Shown: piece after piece, positions 16,136 to 25,740 of the stretch
Layout of the letters: each line of letters starts with the position of its first letter
Numbering within the stretch: the first letter of the stretch is position 1
Program-made: the position numbers and the translations under genes
The notes under the pieces: model-generated
The model's input: the letters and a program-made list of their open reading frames with translations, nothing else
What the model was told of the DNA's origin: nothing
The model's database searches: none
From: Vreelandella zhanjiangensis DSM 21076
GTDB taxonomy: Bacteria > Pseudomonadota > Gammaproteobacteria > Pseudomonadales > Halomonadaceae
NCBI RefSeq assembly: GCF_000377665.1
Contig: NZ_KB898648.1
Span: forward strand, 1 to 64,000
DNA: 64,000 nt
Direction of reading: 5' to 3'

Positions 16136-18310
16136 TTACTTCGCCTTATGCACCTGACGCCATTCGTGAAGTAGCGGCTCGGTGTAGCCTGACGGCTGCA
16201 CGCGACCCTTGAAGATCAAATCTGAGGCGGCCTTGAAGGCGGTGGAGTCCTCAAAGTGACTGCTCATTGCGGTGTAGGTGGGGTCACCGGCGTTTTGCTC
16301 ATCGACGACCTTGGCCATGCGCTTGAGGGTTTCTTTCACGCGAGCCTCATCGACAATGCCATGATGCAGCCAGTTGGCAATGTGCTGGCTGGAAATGCGC
16401 AGCGTGGCGCGGTCTTCCATCAGGCCCACGTCGTGAATATCCGGCACTTTCGAGCAACCCACGCCGTGCTCTACCCAGCGCACCACGTAACCCAGTATGC
16501 CCTGGCAGTTGTTGTCCAGCTCCTGCTGCTTCTCGTCATCGGACCAGTTGGCGTTTTCAGCCACCGGCACGCTGAGTAGATCATCCAGGAAATCAGGCTC
16601 GCCCAGGCCTTCAAGCTCGCGCTGAACGTCAGTTACGTTCACCTGATGATAGTGCAGCGCGTGCAGGGTAGCGGCCGTGGGCGAAGGTACCCAAGCGGTG
16701 TTGGCACCGGCTTTCGGGTGGCCGATTTTCTGTTCCAGCATGTTGTGCATTAAATCGGGCATGGCCCACATGCCTTTACCGATCTGGGCGCGACCGCGCA
16801 GGCCACAGGCAAGGCCTACCTGTACGTTGCTCTTCTCATACGCCGCGATCCATTTGGCGCCTTTCATATCGCCCTTGCGAACCATCGGGCCCGCTTCCAT
16901 CGCGGTATGCATTTCATCACCGGTCCGGTCGAGGAAGCCCGTGTTGATGAATGCCACGCGTGAAGAGGCCTCGGCAATACACGCCTTGAGATTCACCGTA
17001 GTGCGGCGCTCTTCGTCCATGATGCCCATTTTCAGGGTATCGCGGCTCATGCCCAGCAGGTCTTCCACGCGGCCAAACAGCTCGTTGGCAAACGCTACTT
17101 CAGCAGGGCCGTGCATCTTGGGCTTGACGATATACACTGAGCCGGTGCGCGAATTGCGCGGCTGATCGGCATCTTTTTTCAGATCGTGCAGGGCAAGCAA
17201 CGAGGTCACCACGGCGTCGAGAATACCTTCCGGCAGCTCGTTGCCATCCTCATCCAGAATCGCTGGCGTGGTCATCAAGTGGCCCACGTTACGCACGAAC
17301 ATCAGTGAACGGCCGGGTAAGGTCACCTTGCCGCCTTCGGTGGTGTTCCAGGTGCGGTCTGCGTGCAGCTTGCGCGCGAAGGTTTTGCCGCCCTTGTCGA
17401 TGTTCTCTTCCAGATCGCCCTTCATCAGGCCGAGCCAGTTGCTATACACACCGACCTTGTCTTCGGCGTCCACGGCGGCCACTGAGTCTTCGCAATCCAT
17501 AATGGTGGTCAGCGCGGCTTCCACTACCACGTCTTTCACGCCCGCCGGGTCGGTTTTGCCGATGGCGTGACTGGCGTCGATCTGGATTTCCAGGTGGAGG
17601 CCGTTATTGGCCAGCAAAATAGCTTCAGGTGCCGTCATTTCACCGGTAAAGCCAATCAGCTTGGCTGAATCTTTTAGCCCGGTTTCCCGGCCGCCTTCCA
17701 GCGTAACCACCAGATGGCCGTCGCGAATCGCGTATTTAACCGCGTCGCGGTGAGAGCCTGTAGCCAAGGGCGCGGCACGATCCAGAACGCCTCGCGCGTA
17801 GGCAATGACTTTGGCGCCGCGCTTGGGATTAAAGCTGGTGCCTTTTTCCGCGCCGTCTTCCTCGGAAATAGCATCGGTGCCGTAGAGCGCATCGTAAAGG
17901 CTGCCCCAGCGCGCATTCGCCGCATTCAGGGCGTAGCGGGCGTTACTCACCGGCACCACCAGCTGCGGGCCGGCTTGAAGTGCTACTTCACGGTCCACGT
18001 TGGCAGTATTGGCTTTCACGTTCGCCGGCGCATCTACCAGGTAACCGACCTGTTTTAAAAACGCACGGTAAGCCGACATATCGCTTATCGGGCCGGGGTT
18101 TTCACGGTGCCAGGTATCGAGTTTTTCCTGCAGCGCATCACGCTCTGCTAGCAATTGACGATTTTTTGGGGTCAGATCATGAAACAGAGCATCGACACCG
18201 GCCCAAAAAGCGCTTTTATCCACACCCGTTCCGGGTAGCGCCTGTTCATTAATAAAACGGTCCAGCTCGGCGGCCACCTGTAAACGGTGGTGCGTGATAC
18301 GCTCGCTCAT
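16136..18310 (-). CDS. glcB: Malate synthase G
   Basis: The 724-residue enzyme condenses glyoxylate with acetyl-CoA to malate, the second step of glyoxylate assimilation. Its length matches the single-chain G isoform (about 723 residues). Recognisable segments are [33 protein letters not shown], the catalytic-region [29 protein letters not shown] and [22 protein letters not shown]. The ATG at 18310 has AGGAG upstream and begins at the family N-terminus. The frame stays open upstream to 18649, but that part is unrelated to the family and overlaps the divergent hydrolase gene. It appears to be a single-gene transcript. No glc operon or isocitrate lyase is in the window. Confidence 0.96.
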   Translation of the reverse strand: MSERITHHRLQVAAELDRFINEQALPGTGVDKSAFWAGVDALFHDLTPKNRQLLAERDALQEKLDTWHRENPGPISDMSAYRAFLKQVGYLVDAPANVKANTANVDREVALQAGPQLVVPVSNARYALNAANARWGSLYDALYGTDAISEEDGAEKGTSFNPKRGAKVIAYARGVLDRAAPLATGSHRDAVKYAIRDGHLVVTLEGGRETGLKDSAKLIGFTGEMTAPEAILLANNGLHLEIQIDASHAIGKTDPAGVKDVVVEAALTTIMDCEDSVAAVDAEDKVGVYSNWLGLMKGDLEENIDKGGKTFARKLHADRTWNTTEGGKVTLPGRSLMFVRNVGHLMTTPAILDEDGNELPEGILDAVVTSLLALHDLKKDADQPRNSRTGSVYIVKPKMHGPAEVAFANELFGRVEDLLGMSRDTLKMGIMDEERRTTVNLKACIAEASSRVAFINTGFLDRTGDEMHTAMEAGPMVRKGDMKGAKWIAAYEKSNVQVGLACGLRGRAQIGKGMWAMPDLMHNMLEQKIGHPKAGANTAWVPSPTAATLHALHYHQVNVTDVQRELEGLGEPDFLDDLLSVPVAENANWSDDEKQQELDNNCQGILGYVVRWVEHGVGCSKVPDIHDVGLMEDRATLRISSQHIANWLHHGIVDEARVKETLKRMAKVVDEQNAGDPTYTAMSSHFEDSTAFKAASDLIFKGRVQPSGYTEPLLHEWRQVHKAK

Positions 18311-18516
18311 GGGGAGTTCTCCTGTGAAGATGCCCGTGGATTGTTTGAAGGCCACAGCTAGAGTGAAAATATATTTATGGAAAATACTTCCACATCTGAT
18401 TGGGCATGTAAACAGCGTAGACCTTAAAGCAGTAAAATGCTCGACCAAATGATGAGAAGAGGCCCCGAGTGGCCTTCTTAAAATAATGGAAGTAGGGCGT
18501 TCACGGAGAGACAGGG

Positions 18517-19512
18517 ATGCAGGATTTCCAGCAGCTGGAAGGCTTGTTTCGGCAAGCATCAGGCGAGTCAGCGTTCTCTCGATTAATACCGGGTGAGACG
18601 CTTTGGAACATAGTGCAGGACTATTTCCTGCACTATGGCCTCGAAACACTATTGGAAGACACCGATGAGGTGCACGCAGGGTTTATCGATACCGGGCGCT
18701 TTAGCCTGTGGTGCCAGGTCTGGAGCCCGCCCAAGCCGTCCGGCACGGCGTTTGTGGTGCACGGCTACTTCGATCATTTAGGGCTTTATCGACATTTATT
18801 GGCGCACCTATTGGCGAAAGGCTGGCGGGTAGTGCTATGGGACTTACCGGGCCATGGTCTTTCAAGCGGCCCGCGGGCGGAAATTGAAGATTTCGACGAC
18901 TACCAGCACTGCCTGACACATATGCAGAATACTCTGCAAACATTGGAGATGGCTCCTAAGCCCTGGCTGGGGGTTGGGCAAAGCACCGGGGCCGCTATTT
19001 TGGCCACCGACGCGTTAACCCGCCGTGAGGCATCCGGGTGGGATGGCTTAGTGCTATTGGCGCCATTGGTACGTCCCTGGCGGTGGAGCCAGGCCAGCTG
19101 GGTGCATTTAATCGCGAGCCCGTTTTTAAAAGAGCTGCCGCGTAAATACCGGCCCAACTCGACCGATGAAACGTTTACCGAATTTCTGCGTGATCGTGAC
19201 CCGCTCCAGCCCGAGCGATTGAGCGTTGCCTGGGTCAGCGCCATGCGCCGCTGGATGCCGCGCCTGCTGGCGCTTGCGCCTGTGGATATCCCAGTATTGA
19301 TTTTGCAGGGCCAGCAGGATTTAACGGTGGACTGGGAATGGAACCTGAACATTCTGGCGGAAAAATTCACCTCTTCTGAGGTTCATTACCATCCAGACGC
19401 GCGCCACCATTTGGTGAACGAGGCAGAGCCGATTCGCCAAGTGCTGTTTGAAGCCATCAATACGTTTATTGATGAGATGCCCGCCGGTAAGCCTGAGGCT
19501 ACCGACCAATAA
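18517..19512 (+). CDS. Alpha/beta hydrolase, lysophospholipase/monoacylglycerol-lipase type
   Basis: The 331-residue protein has the serine aminopeptidase S33 / PldB-like hydrolase fold. The oxyanion-hole motif is VHG at residues 81-83. The nucleophile is S156 in GVGQSTGAA. The acid is the D in [13 protein letters not shown] and the histidine lies in DARHHLVNE, completing the triad. No signal peptide is seen, so it is probably cytoplasmic or loosely membrane-bound. The ATG at 18517 follows a GGAGAG sequence. A flavin reductase and a sulfurtransferase follow in the same direction (28 and 89 bases apart); the three may be co-transcribed. The natural ester is unknown. Confidence 0.85.
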   Translation: MQDFQQLEGLFRQASGESAFSRLIPGETLWNIVQDYFLHYGLETLLEDTDEVHAGFIDTGRFSLWCQVWSPPKPSGTAFVVHGYFDHLGLYRHLLAHLLAKGWRVVLWDLPGHGLSSGPRAEIEDFDDYQHCLTHMQNTLQTLEMAPKPWLGVGQSTGAAILATDALTRREASGWDGLVLLAPLVRPWRWSQASWVHLIASPFLKELPRKYRPNSTDETFTEFLRDRDPLQPERLSVAWVSAMRRWMPRLLALAPVDIPVLILQGQQDLTVDWEWNLNILAEKFTSSEVHYHPDARHHLVNEAEPIRQVLFEAINTFIDEMPAGKPEATDQ

Positions 19513-19540
19513 GCCATTGACTTAACAGGAGTGTTAACAG

Positions 19541-20119
19541 ATGACTGCAGCGCCCAAGGTATTAGTATTTGCAGGCAGTAGCCGCCAGGACTCACTCAAT
19601 AAGCAGCTAGCCCAGCTAGTGGCCAAGCGTATTGAAGCGCTGGGCGGTGTGGCAACGTTCGTGGATTTAAAAGACTATCCGTGCCCGCTGTTTGATGAAG
19701 ATATCGAAACCCAGGGCATACCCGAGAACGTGCTTAAACTGCGTAAGCTTTTAGCCGATCACCAGGCGCTGTTTATCGCCTCGCCCGAATACAACGGCTT
19801 TATCACCCCGCTGTTGAAGAACACGCTGGACTGGCTGTCTCGCCCTTATGAAGATACGCCGGGCCTGGCACTTTACTCAGGTAAATGGGCCGCGCTGGTA
19901 TCGGCTTCCCCCGGCGGGTTAGGCGGCATTCGCGCCATGCCGTTGGCCCAACAGCTGCTCGCCAATCTGGGTTTGATCGTACTGCCCCAGCCCATGTCGC
20001 TATCCAAAGCGCACACTGCTTTTGATGAAACGGGCGCGCTTATCGAAGAAGCCAATAGCAAAAAGCTTGATGCCCTTTGTCAGCGGCTGGTGGATATTCT
20101 GGTGCGTACCAACGCGTAA
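19541..20119 (+). CDS. NADPH-dependent FMN reductase family protein
   Basis: The 192-residue flavodoxin-like protein has the phosphate-binding loop GSSRQDSLNKQL (residues 12-23) and the flavin-contact motif SPEYNGFITPLLKNTLDW (81-98), typical of the chromate/quinone/FMN reductase (ChrR, ArsH-like) group. It would transfer electrons from NAD(P)H to quinones, flavin or metal ions through bound FMN. A strong AGGAG lies upstream of the ATG. It is encoded between the hydrolase and the sulfurtransferase. The physiological substrate cannot be assigned. Confidence 0.87.
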   Translation: MTAAPKVLVFAGSSRQDSLNKQLAQLVAKRIEALGGVATFVDLKDYPCPLFDEDIETQGIPENVLKLRKLLADHQALFIASPEYNGFITPLLKNTLDWLSRPYEDTPGLALYSGKWAALVSASPGGLGGIRAMPLAQQLLANLGLIVLPQPMSLSKAHTAFDETGALIEEANSKKLDALCQRLVDILVRTNA

Positions 20120-20208
20120 CTTCTACCTCCTCATCATCAAGCGCGCAGGCGGCTTCGAGTGTCTTGGCCACCGAGGGCGCCCGCCCCAACTCAAGGGAGT
20201 TTCCTCTT

Positions 20209-21039
20209 ATGTCGGATATTCTGATTAGTGCCCATGATCTGTTGGATCGTCTGAACAGTGACGCGCCACCCAAGGTGTTGGATGCATCGCTGCCTAACAG
20301 CCCCATTGCGGCTCATGTACCGGAAGATGATCGAAAAATACCCGGCTCACTCGAGTTCGATATCGAGCAGGTCTTTTCCGACCGCGAGGCGGCATTTCCA
20401 CATACGCTGCCCGCAAAAGAGGCGCTGGAAGCGGCGTGCCAAGGCCTCGGCCTGGCCCCTGATGATGAGATCGTGATTTACGATAATCGAGGCGTTTACT
20501 CAGCCCCGCGCGCCTATTGGCTGCTTACCCAAGCGGGCTTCAAAAATGTAAAACTGCTGGATGGCGGTTTGCCCCATTGGCTCTCGCAGTCGCTGCCGGT
20601 TCAACAGGGCTACTCTGCTTCCACGCCGCTGCCGGTGCCGCCTGTGCTCCAGGCTAATAAAAGCGTGGTCAGCGTGGATGAAGTTCACGACAACATCGAA
20701 CGCCAGCGCTTCAAGGTGGTAGATGCCCGAAGTGCTGCGCGCTTTTCAGGGCAGGCCCCCGAGCCCCGCCCAGAATTTCCCAGTGGGCATATCCCTGCCT
20801 CTTTTAATCTGCCCTTTACCGAGGTTCTGGAAAACGGGCACTTCAAGAGCCGGGAGGAGATTTCAAGGCTCATGCGCAGCAAAGAGCTTGAGCCGTCGGA
20901 TCATCTGACCTTCAGCTGTGGCTCCGGCATCACCGCCTGCATTGTGTGGGTGGCCGCGGAGCTTGCCGGGTACGAGCATCTTGCGCTGTTCGATGGTTCA
21001 TGGACGGCGTGGGTGATGAGCGGCCGCCACGAAAGTTGA
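20209..21039 (+). CDS. sseA: Two-domain sulfurtransferase, 3-mercaptopyruvate type
   Basis: The 276-residue protein consists of two rhodanese domains. The first is structural, with DDEIVIYDNRGVYSAPRAYW and LLDGGLPHW. The second is catalytic with KVVDARSAARF, PSGHIPAS and the persulfide cysteine C237 in SCGSGITAC. The CGSGxT loop is the form typical of 3-mercaptopyruvate sulfurtransferases rather than thiosulfate sulfurtransferases. I chose the ATG at 20209 because AAGGGAG lies 10 bases upstream; the longer frame starts inside the flavin reductase gene. It converges on comM with 25 bases between stops and no clear terminator. Confidence 0.86.
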   Translation: MSDILISAHDLLDRLNSDAPPKVLDASLPNSPIAAHVPEDDRKIPGSLEFDIEQVFSDREAAFPHTLPAKEALEAACQGLGLAPDDEIVIYDNRGVYSAPRAYWLLTQAGFKNVKLLDGGLPHWLSQSLPVQQGYSASTPLPVPPVLQANKSVVSVDEVHDNIERQRFKVVDARSAARFSGQAPEPRPEFPSGHIPASFNLPFTEVLENGHFKSREEISRLMRSKELEPSDHLTFSCGSGITACIVWVAAELAGYEHLALFDGSWTAWVMSGRHES

Positions 21040-21064
21040 TGGCAAGCCTTGCTGCATGGCGCCT

Positions 21065-22573
21065 TCAGCCTTTGCCCAGCATCCGATCCAGCTGCCGATA
21101 GCCGATGGCCTCGATCAGGTGCGCCTGGGAGGGCTTGGGCTCGCCCTGTAAATCAGCCAGCGTCAGCGCCACGCGCAGCACGCGGTGGTAGGCGCGGGCG
21201 GAAAGTTTGAGCTTTTCCAGCACACTGGCAAGCCAGGTGCGCTCCTCATCGTTCAAGTCGCAGGCGGCTTCCAGTGCCTTGCCGCCTAGCTGGCTATTGA
21301 GCGCGCCGCGTGCCATTTGACGCTCTCTTGCAGCCATCACACGCTCGCGCACCGCCTCGGACGATTCGCCTTGGGTTTGGGCGGTGAGCTGTTCCGGCGG
21401 TAGCGCGGGGACTTCGACCTGTAGGTCAATACGATCCAGCAGCGGGCCGGAAAGCCGCGCCTGATAGCGCTGAATCTGGCTGGCGGTGCACTGGCAGCGC
21501 TGTCGCGGGTCGCCCAGGTGCCCACAGGGGCAGGGGTTCATGGCGGCTACCAATTGAAACTGCGCCGGGTAACGGCGTTCGTGACTGGCCCGGGCCAGAT
21601 GGATCTCGCCCGTTTCCAGCGGCTGTCTTAAAACTTCTAACACGTTGCGGGAAAATTCCGGCAGCTCGTCTAAAAACAGCACGCCGTGGTGGGCAAGCGA
21701 GATCTCTCCCGGTTTGGGTTTTGAGCCACCGCCCACTAACGCGGCAGCACTCGCACTGTGGTGCGGTTGGCGAAATGGGCGCTTGCCCCAGTCGGCATCC
21801 AGGGGTAATCCACATACCGAACGCACGGCGGCGACCGCTAACGCATCCTCTTCAGAAAGCGGCGGCAGAATGCCCGGCAGGCGGCTGGCGAGCATGGTCT
21901 TGCCGGTGCCCGGCGGGCCGGCGAACAAAAGGTTGTGCCCACCGGCAGCGGCGACTTCAAGCGCCCGGCGTGCCTGCTGCTGGCCGCGCACATCGGCCAA
22001 ATCGGCCATCGGCGTGGTGGTCTTAACAGAAGCAGGCAAGCGGTGGGGTGGGATTTTTTCCTGGCCGAGCAGGTGAGCGACAACCTGCCAAAGCGTATCG
22101 GCCGGCAGCACCGGCAAGTCGCCCGCCAGCGCGGCTTCATCCGCGCACTCGCGGGGAATGATCAGCGCTTTTCCAGACCGGCGCGTTGCCAGGGCAAAGG
22201 GCAGAATGCCGTGTACGGCGCGCAGCTTGCCGTCCAGCGCCAGCTCGCCCGCGCACTCCATGCCTTCCAAGGCTTCTACCGGAATCTGGCCCGAGGCGGC
22301 AAGAATCCCCAGCGCAATCGGCAGATCAAATCGGCCGCCTTCCTTGGGGAGGTCCGCGGGTGCGAGGTTCAGCGTAATCCGTCGAGTGTTGGGGAAATCA
22401 AACCCTGCGTTGACCAGGGCGCTGCGCACCCGTTCGCGGCTCTCTTTCACGGCGGTTTCCGGCAGGCCCACCAGCGTCAGCCCTGGCAGGCCGTTGGCAA
22501 GGTGTACTTCTACGTGCACCGCCGGTGCGTCTAACCCCACGCCTGCGCGCGTGGCAACAATGGCCAATGTCAT
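21065..22573 (-). CDS. comM: ComM/YifB-family AAA+ ATPase
   Basis: The 502-residue protein has the N-terminal ChlI-like domain (NGLPGLTLVGLPETAVKESR, ADLPKEGGRFDLPIAL). A magnesium-chelatase-like AAA+ core follows, with Walker A GPPGTGKTM (219-227) and Walker B GVLFLDELPEFS. The C-terminal domain holds four cysteines in MNPCPCGHLGDPRQRCQC. ComM promotes branch migration during integration of DNA taken up by natural transformation. The older name Mg chelatase refers only to the fold. The ATG at 22573 has AAGGA upstream. In pseudomonads this gene lies close to ubiK and glnK; here 10 kb of other genes separate them. Confidence 0.93.
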   Translation of the reverse strand: MTLAIVATRAGVGLDAPAVHVEVHLANGLPGLTLVGLPETAVKESRERVRSALVNAGFDFPNTRRITLNLAPADLPKEGGRFDLPIALGILAASGQIPVEALEGMECAGELALDGKLRAVHGILPFALATRRSGKALIIPRECADEAALAGDLPVLPADTLWQVVAHLLGQEKIPPHRLPASVKTTTPMADLADVRGQQQARRALEVAAAGGHNLLFAGPPGTGKTMLASRLPGILPPLSEEDALAVAAVRSVCGLPLDADWGKRPFRQPHHSASAAALVGGGSKPKPGEISLAHHGVLFLDELPEFSRNVLEVLRQPLETGEIHLARASHERRYPAQFQLVAAMNPCPCGHLGDPRQRCQCTASQIQRYQARLSGPLLDRIDLQVEVPALPPEQLTAQTQGESSEAVRERVMAARERQMARGALNSQLGGKALEAACDLNDEERTWLASVLEKLKLSARAYHRVLRVALTLADLQGEPKPSQAHLIEAIGYRQLDRMLGKG

Positions 22574-22658
22574 TGTGCTTCCTTGCTAGGTTTACTTAAC
22601 CCTAACTTAACTTATTTAAGCAGACGTTGATAGCGCAGGGCTGGCGGCGGTATAGTGA

Positions 22659-22681
22659 ATATAAATCACAACGATTATCAC
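22659..22681. promoter_or_regulatory. Possible Fur box before TonB receptor 1
   Basis: Read on the minus strand the segment gives TGATAATCGTTGTGATTTAT, a partial match to GATAATGATAATCATTATC. It lies about 50 bases upstream of the receptor start, where an iron-responsive promoter would be. The match is weak in its second half. Confidence 0.4.
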
Positions 22682-22729
22682 TAAAAAGATTTTATGCCCC
22701 TCTGCTCCTAACCAAACCGAGTGCTCAAC

Positions 22730-24778
22730 ATGCCGTCTTTACCGTTTGTGCGCCGCCCCCTGGCGCGTTCCATTGCCGCGTTGATTCCTGTCACCGCCGT
22801 TCTTGTATGCGCCACTGCTAGCGCTCAGGAGGCGGTTAATAACGATACCGTTGTGGTGGTCGGCACGGCCTTGAAAGTGGACGCCCCGCTGGTGGAAACG
22901 CCGCGCCCGGTTTCAAGCGTTGACCGTGAAGAGCTTGAAACCCGCAATGTGCAGCAGCTGGATGAAACCTTCCGCTACCGTGCTGGGGTGCTGGCCGGCC
23001 ACTACGGCAGCGATAACGATACCGACTGGTTCAAGGTGCGCGGGTTTGACCAATCCACCTACCAGGATGGCCTGCGTATCTATCGTGAAGGCTTCTATCA
23101 GTGGTTGCCTGAGCCCTACGGCCTTGAGCGGATTGATGTATTCAAAGGGCCGTCTTCGATTCTTTACGGTGAGGCGCCTCCCGGTGGCTTGATCAACGCG
23201 GTGAGCAAACGCCCGACCGATACGCCCCAGGGCAACGTGAATTTGCAGATGGGCAATCGCAACCACCGCCAGATAGGCGTGGATACCAGCGGGCCGGTAG
23301 GCGAGTCAGACGATGTTCGCTACCGTTTGGTGGGCATGTATAAAGAGCGCGACGGCGATCTGGATAACACCGAAAACGAGCGCTACTACTTTGCACCCAG
23401 CCTGGCGGTGGACTTCAGTGAAGACACCAGCGTTACCTTCCTGGCCAGCGTGCAGAAGGACGACGGCGTGCCCGTCAATGGCTTCAAGCTGCCCTACGGC
23501 AGCATTCAGGATACGCCGTTTGGCCGGGTCAGCCCGCAGTCCAACGTCAGCGAACCTGACTACGACCGCAACAAGCGCACCCAGTGGGGCGTAGGTTACG
23601 AGCTGCGTCACGATTTCAACGACACCTGGGCGTTCGAGCAGGATTTACGCTACAGCGAACTCGATCTGGAACTGCGCAGCACCTATGCGCTCTCCATGGT
23701 GGATGATCGCCGGGCATCACGCGGTTTGACGCTGCGCGACGGCAAGGCCGATAGCTGGACGGTGGACAACCGCTTTGTGGGCAACTGGTACACCGAACGC
23801 ACCGAAAATACCCTGCTGGTGGGCGTCGATTACCAGAACCTGGGCCTCAAGGGCCAGGAGGGCGACGACTACGCCTTTGGCGCGCCGATCGATATCTTTA
23901 ATCCCACTTACGGCAACTACACGCCGTTTGCCGATGAAGACTTGGTCGAGCGGCATATCGACAAAGAGCAGACCGGCGTTTACCTGCAAAACCAGCTGCG
24001 CCTGGATGACCGCTGGGTAGTGCTGGGTGGCGTTCGTTATGATCAGGCGGAAACCGAAAATACCAACGTTACTACAGGCGTTACCGAACGCTCCGATGAC
24101 GATCAGCTCTCCTGGTCCGGCGGGGTCATGTATCTCGGCGAGAACGGCATCAACCCTTACGTCAGCTACACCGAATCGTTCGAGCCGATTGCTCAGTCCG
24201 ACAGTGCGGGTAACCTGTATGACCCGCGTGAGGGCCGCCAGTGGGAAGCGGGTGTGAAGTATGCGCCGATAGGCTGGGATGGCTACGTGACGGCCGCCGT
24301 GTTTGATCTGGAAGAAAGCAATACGCTGGTAACTTCACCGGCCGGTTTCCAGGTGCAGGAAGGCGAGCGCACTTCCCAAGGCTTTGAGCTGGAAGGGGTA
24401 GGCTACGTCACCGATAACCTGAAGGTCACCGCAGCCTATACCTATACCGATTCGCGCCTGGAAGATGACCAGCGCGCCAGCCTGATTCCGCGTCACCAGG
24501 CGTCTACCTGGCTGGATTACGCCTTTACCGGTGGCGCGCTGGATGGCGTGACCCTAGGCGGCGGCGTGCGCTACGTGGGTGAGAGCGTGGATGGCGATAC
24601 CCAGGTGGGCAGCTTTACCCTGGCGGATGCCATGATCGGCTATGAGTTTGCTGAAGGCTGGCAGGCTCAGCTTAACGTCAACAACCTGACCGACAAAGAG
24701 TATGTGGCAAGCTGCGATTACTGGTGCTACTTCGGTGAGTCGCGCAGCGTGATCGGCAGCGTCAGCTACCGCTGGTAA
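22730..24778 (+). CDS. TonB-dependent siderophore receptor 1
   Basis: About 682 residues: a signal peptide (RRPLARSIAALIPVTAVLV, cleavage near ASAQ), then a plug domain (VETPRPVSSVDREELETRN, KVRGFDQSTYQDGLR, ERIDVFKGPSSILYGEAPPG) and a 22-strand outer-membrane barrel. It ends in the aromatic SVSYRW. The segment NNLTDKEYVASCDYWCYFGE with two cysteines is typical of hydroxamate/ferrichrome-type receptors. It would import a ferric siderophore with TonB energy. A GTG at 22721 is an alternative start; neither has a strong ribosome site. No synthesis genes are nearby, so it may take up foreign siderophores. It converges on the FhuD-like gene. Confidence 0.9.
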   Translation: MPSLPFVRRPLARSIAALIPVTAVLVCATASAQEAVNNDTVVVVGTALKVDAPLVETPRPVSSVDREELETRNVQQLDETFRYRAGVLAGHYGSDNDTDWFKVRGFDQSTYQDGLRIYREGFYQWLPEPYGLERIDVFKGPSSILYGEAPPGGLINAVSKRPTDTPQGNVNLQMGNRNHRQIGVDTSGPVGESDDVRYRLVGMYKERDGDLDNTENERYYFAPSLAVDFSEDTSVTFLASVQKDDGVPVNGFKLPYGSIQDTPFGRVSPQSNVSEPDYDRNKRTQWGVGYELRHDFNDTWAFEQDLRYSELDLELRSTYALSMVDDRRASRGLTLRDGKADSWTVDNRFVGNWYTERTENTLLVGVDYQNLGLKGQEGDDYAFGAPIDIFNPTYGNYTPFADEDLVERHIDKEQTGVYLQNQLRLDDRWVVLGGVRYDQAETENTNVTTGVTERSDDDQLSWSGGVMYLGENGINPYVSYTESFEPIAQSDSAGNLYDPREGRQWEAGVKYAPIGWDGYVTAAVFDLEESNTLVTSPAGFQVQEGERTSQGFELEGVGYVTDNLKVTAAYTYTDSRLEDDQRASLIPRHQASTWLDYAFTGGALDGVTLGGGVRYVGESVDGDTQVGSFTLADAMIGYEFAEGWQAQLNVNNLTDKEYVASCDYWCYFGESRSVIGSVSYRW

Positions 24779-24786
24779 GCCGCACG

Positions 24787-25671
24787 CTAATCGTTACTTT
24801 GGCCGCTGGGCGAAGTTTTTTGCTTCAGTTCAGCGGTCAGCACGTTTGCAAAGCGCTGGGCCGAGGGCAGTGCCCCGAAGCTCCATACCGGTGGCAGGCG
24901 TAGCAGGTTGGCGTTTTTGGCAATCGGTAGCTGCTGCCACAGGCCGCTTGTGGCCAGCTGTTCTTCCACACCCAGGGGTAGCGGGTCGATGATCACTAGA
25001 CGGGCGTCTGGATAGCGGGCGAGCGCCTCAATACCCGTCAAGGCAAATCCCCAGTCGTTAGTAGGCTGATCCCAGGCGTTAGCCAGGCCAAGCTGCTCAA
25101 GTACCGCGTTATATAAGCTGTTTTCGCCAAAGATGCGTACGTGTCGAGCATCCATGAACTGCATCATCAACAGCGGTGCGGTGTCCGGCTGGGTTTCGCG
25201 CAGCGAATCCATCAGCGTTTGCGTGTCTTCAATCAGTTGCTCTGCCGCGGCCTCTCGGTCGGTCAGCTCCCCCAGCGCGCGCGTCAGCGCCTGCATTTCC
25301 TGCCAGGTATCCGCGCCGGGTGAAAAGAGCGCAAGCGAGGTGACCGGGGCAATGCGCTCCAGACGCGGCGTGAGCGAGGCGAACATTGGCGATATCAATA
25401 TTTGCTCGGGGGCAAGCTGGGCCAGCAGTTCAAAATTGGGCTGAGCGCGCAGCCCAAGGTCAGTGGCGCCTTGCGGGATACGCGGCTCACCCACCCAATC
25501 GTAGTAATCCTGCTGCTGGGCCACGCCGCTGATTGGCGCACCGATGGCCACCAGCGTCTCGGCGATGGTCCAGTCCACCGTGGCAAATTGGGCGTGGGCG
25601 CTGGTAAACGTCAGCAGGCTGGTGAGCAGGAGCGTGGCTCGAGCGAAAAGAAGCGTCACGGTACGGCGCAT
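24787..25671 (-). CDS. FhuD-like iron-siderophore periplasmic binding protein
   Basis: The 294-residue protein has a signal peptide (MRRTVTLLFARATLLLTS, cleavage near SAHAQF) and a type III periplasmic-binding fold. Landmarks are VDWTIAETLVAIGAPISGVA, YYDWVGEPRIPQGATDLGLR, LAPEQILISPMF and WGFALTGIEALARYPDARLV. It would carry a ferric siderophore across the periplasm to an ABC permease. No fhuB or fhuC homologue is in the window, so it must rely on a transporter elsewhere. Its stop lies 8 bases from that of TonB receptor 1, which suggests a functional pair. The start codon lacks a clear ribosome-binding site. Confidence 0.85.
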   Translation of the reverse strand: MRRTVTLLFARATLLLTSLLTFTSAHAQFATVDWTIAETLVAIGAPISGVAQQQDYYDWVGEPRIPQGATDLGLRAQPNFELLAQLAPEQILISPMFASLTPRLERIAPVTSLALFSPGADTWQEMQALTRALGELTDREAAAEQLIEDTQTLMDSLRETQPDTAPLLMMQFMDARHVRIFGENSLYNAVLEQLGLANAWDQPTNDWGFALTGIEALARYPDARLVIIDPLPLGVEEQLATSGLWQQLPIAKNANLLRLPPVWSFGALPSAQRFANVLTAELKQKTSPSGQSND

Positions 25672-25740
25672 GGGGAAGAGCCATTTTAAAAGAAGAGCTG
25701 TATTTAAACGATAATCCTTCTTGCTTGCAACGCCATACGT

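Noticed and set aside
18311-18649. Open frame extending malate synthase G upstream by about 113 codons
   Set aside because: It has no similarity to the family, lacks a ribosome site, and overlaps the start of the divergent hydrolase gene. The ATG at 18310 has AGGAG and gives the normal length.
22627-22821. Plus-strand 64-codon frame before TonB receptor 1
   Set aside because: It overlaps the receptor start in another frame and covers the promoter and possible Fur box.
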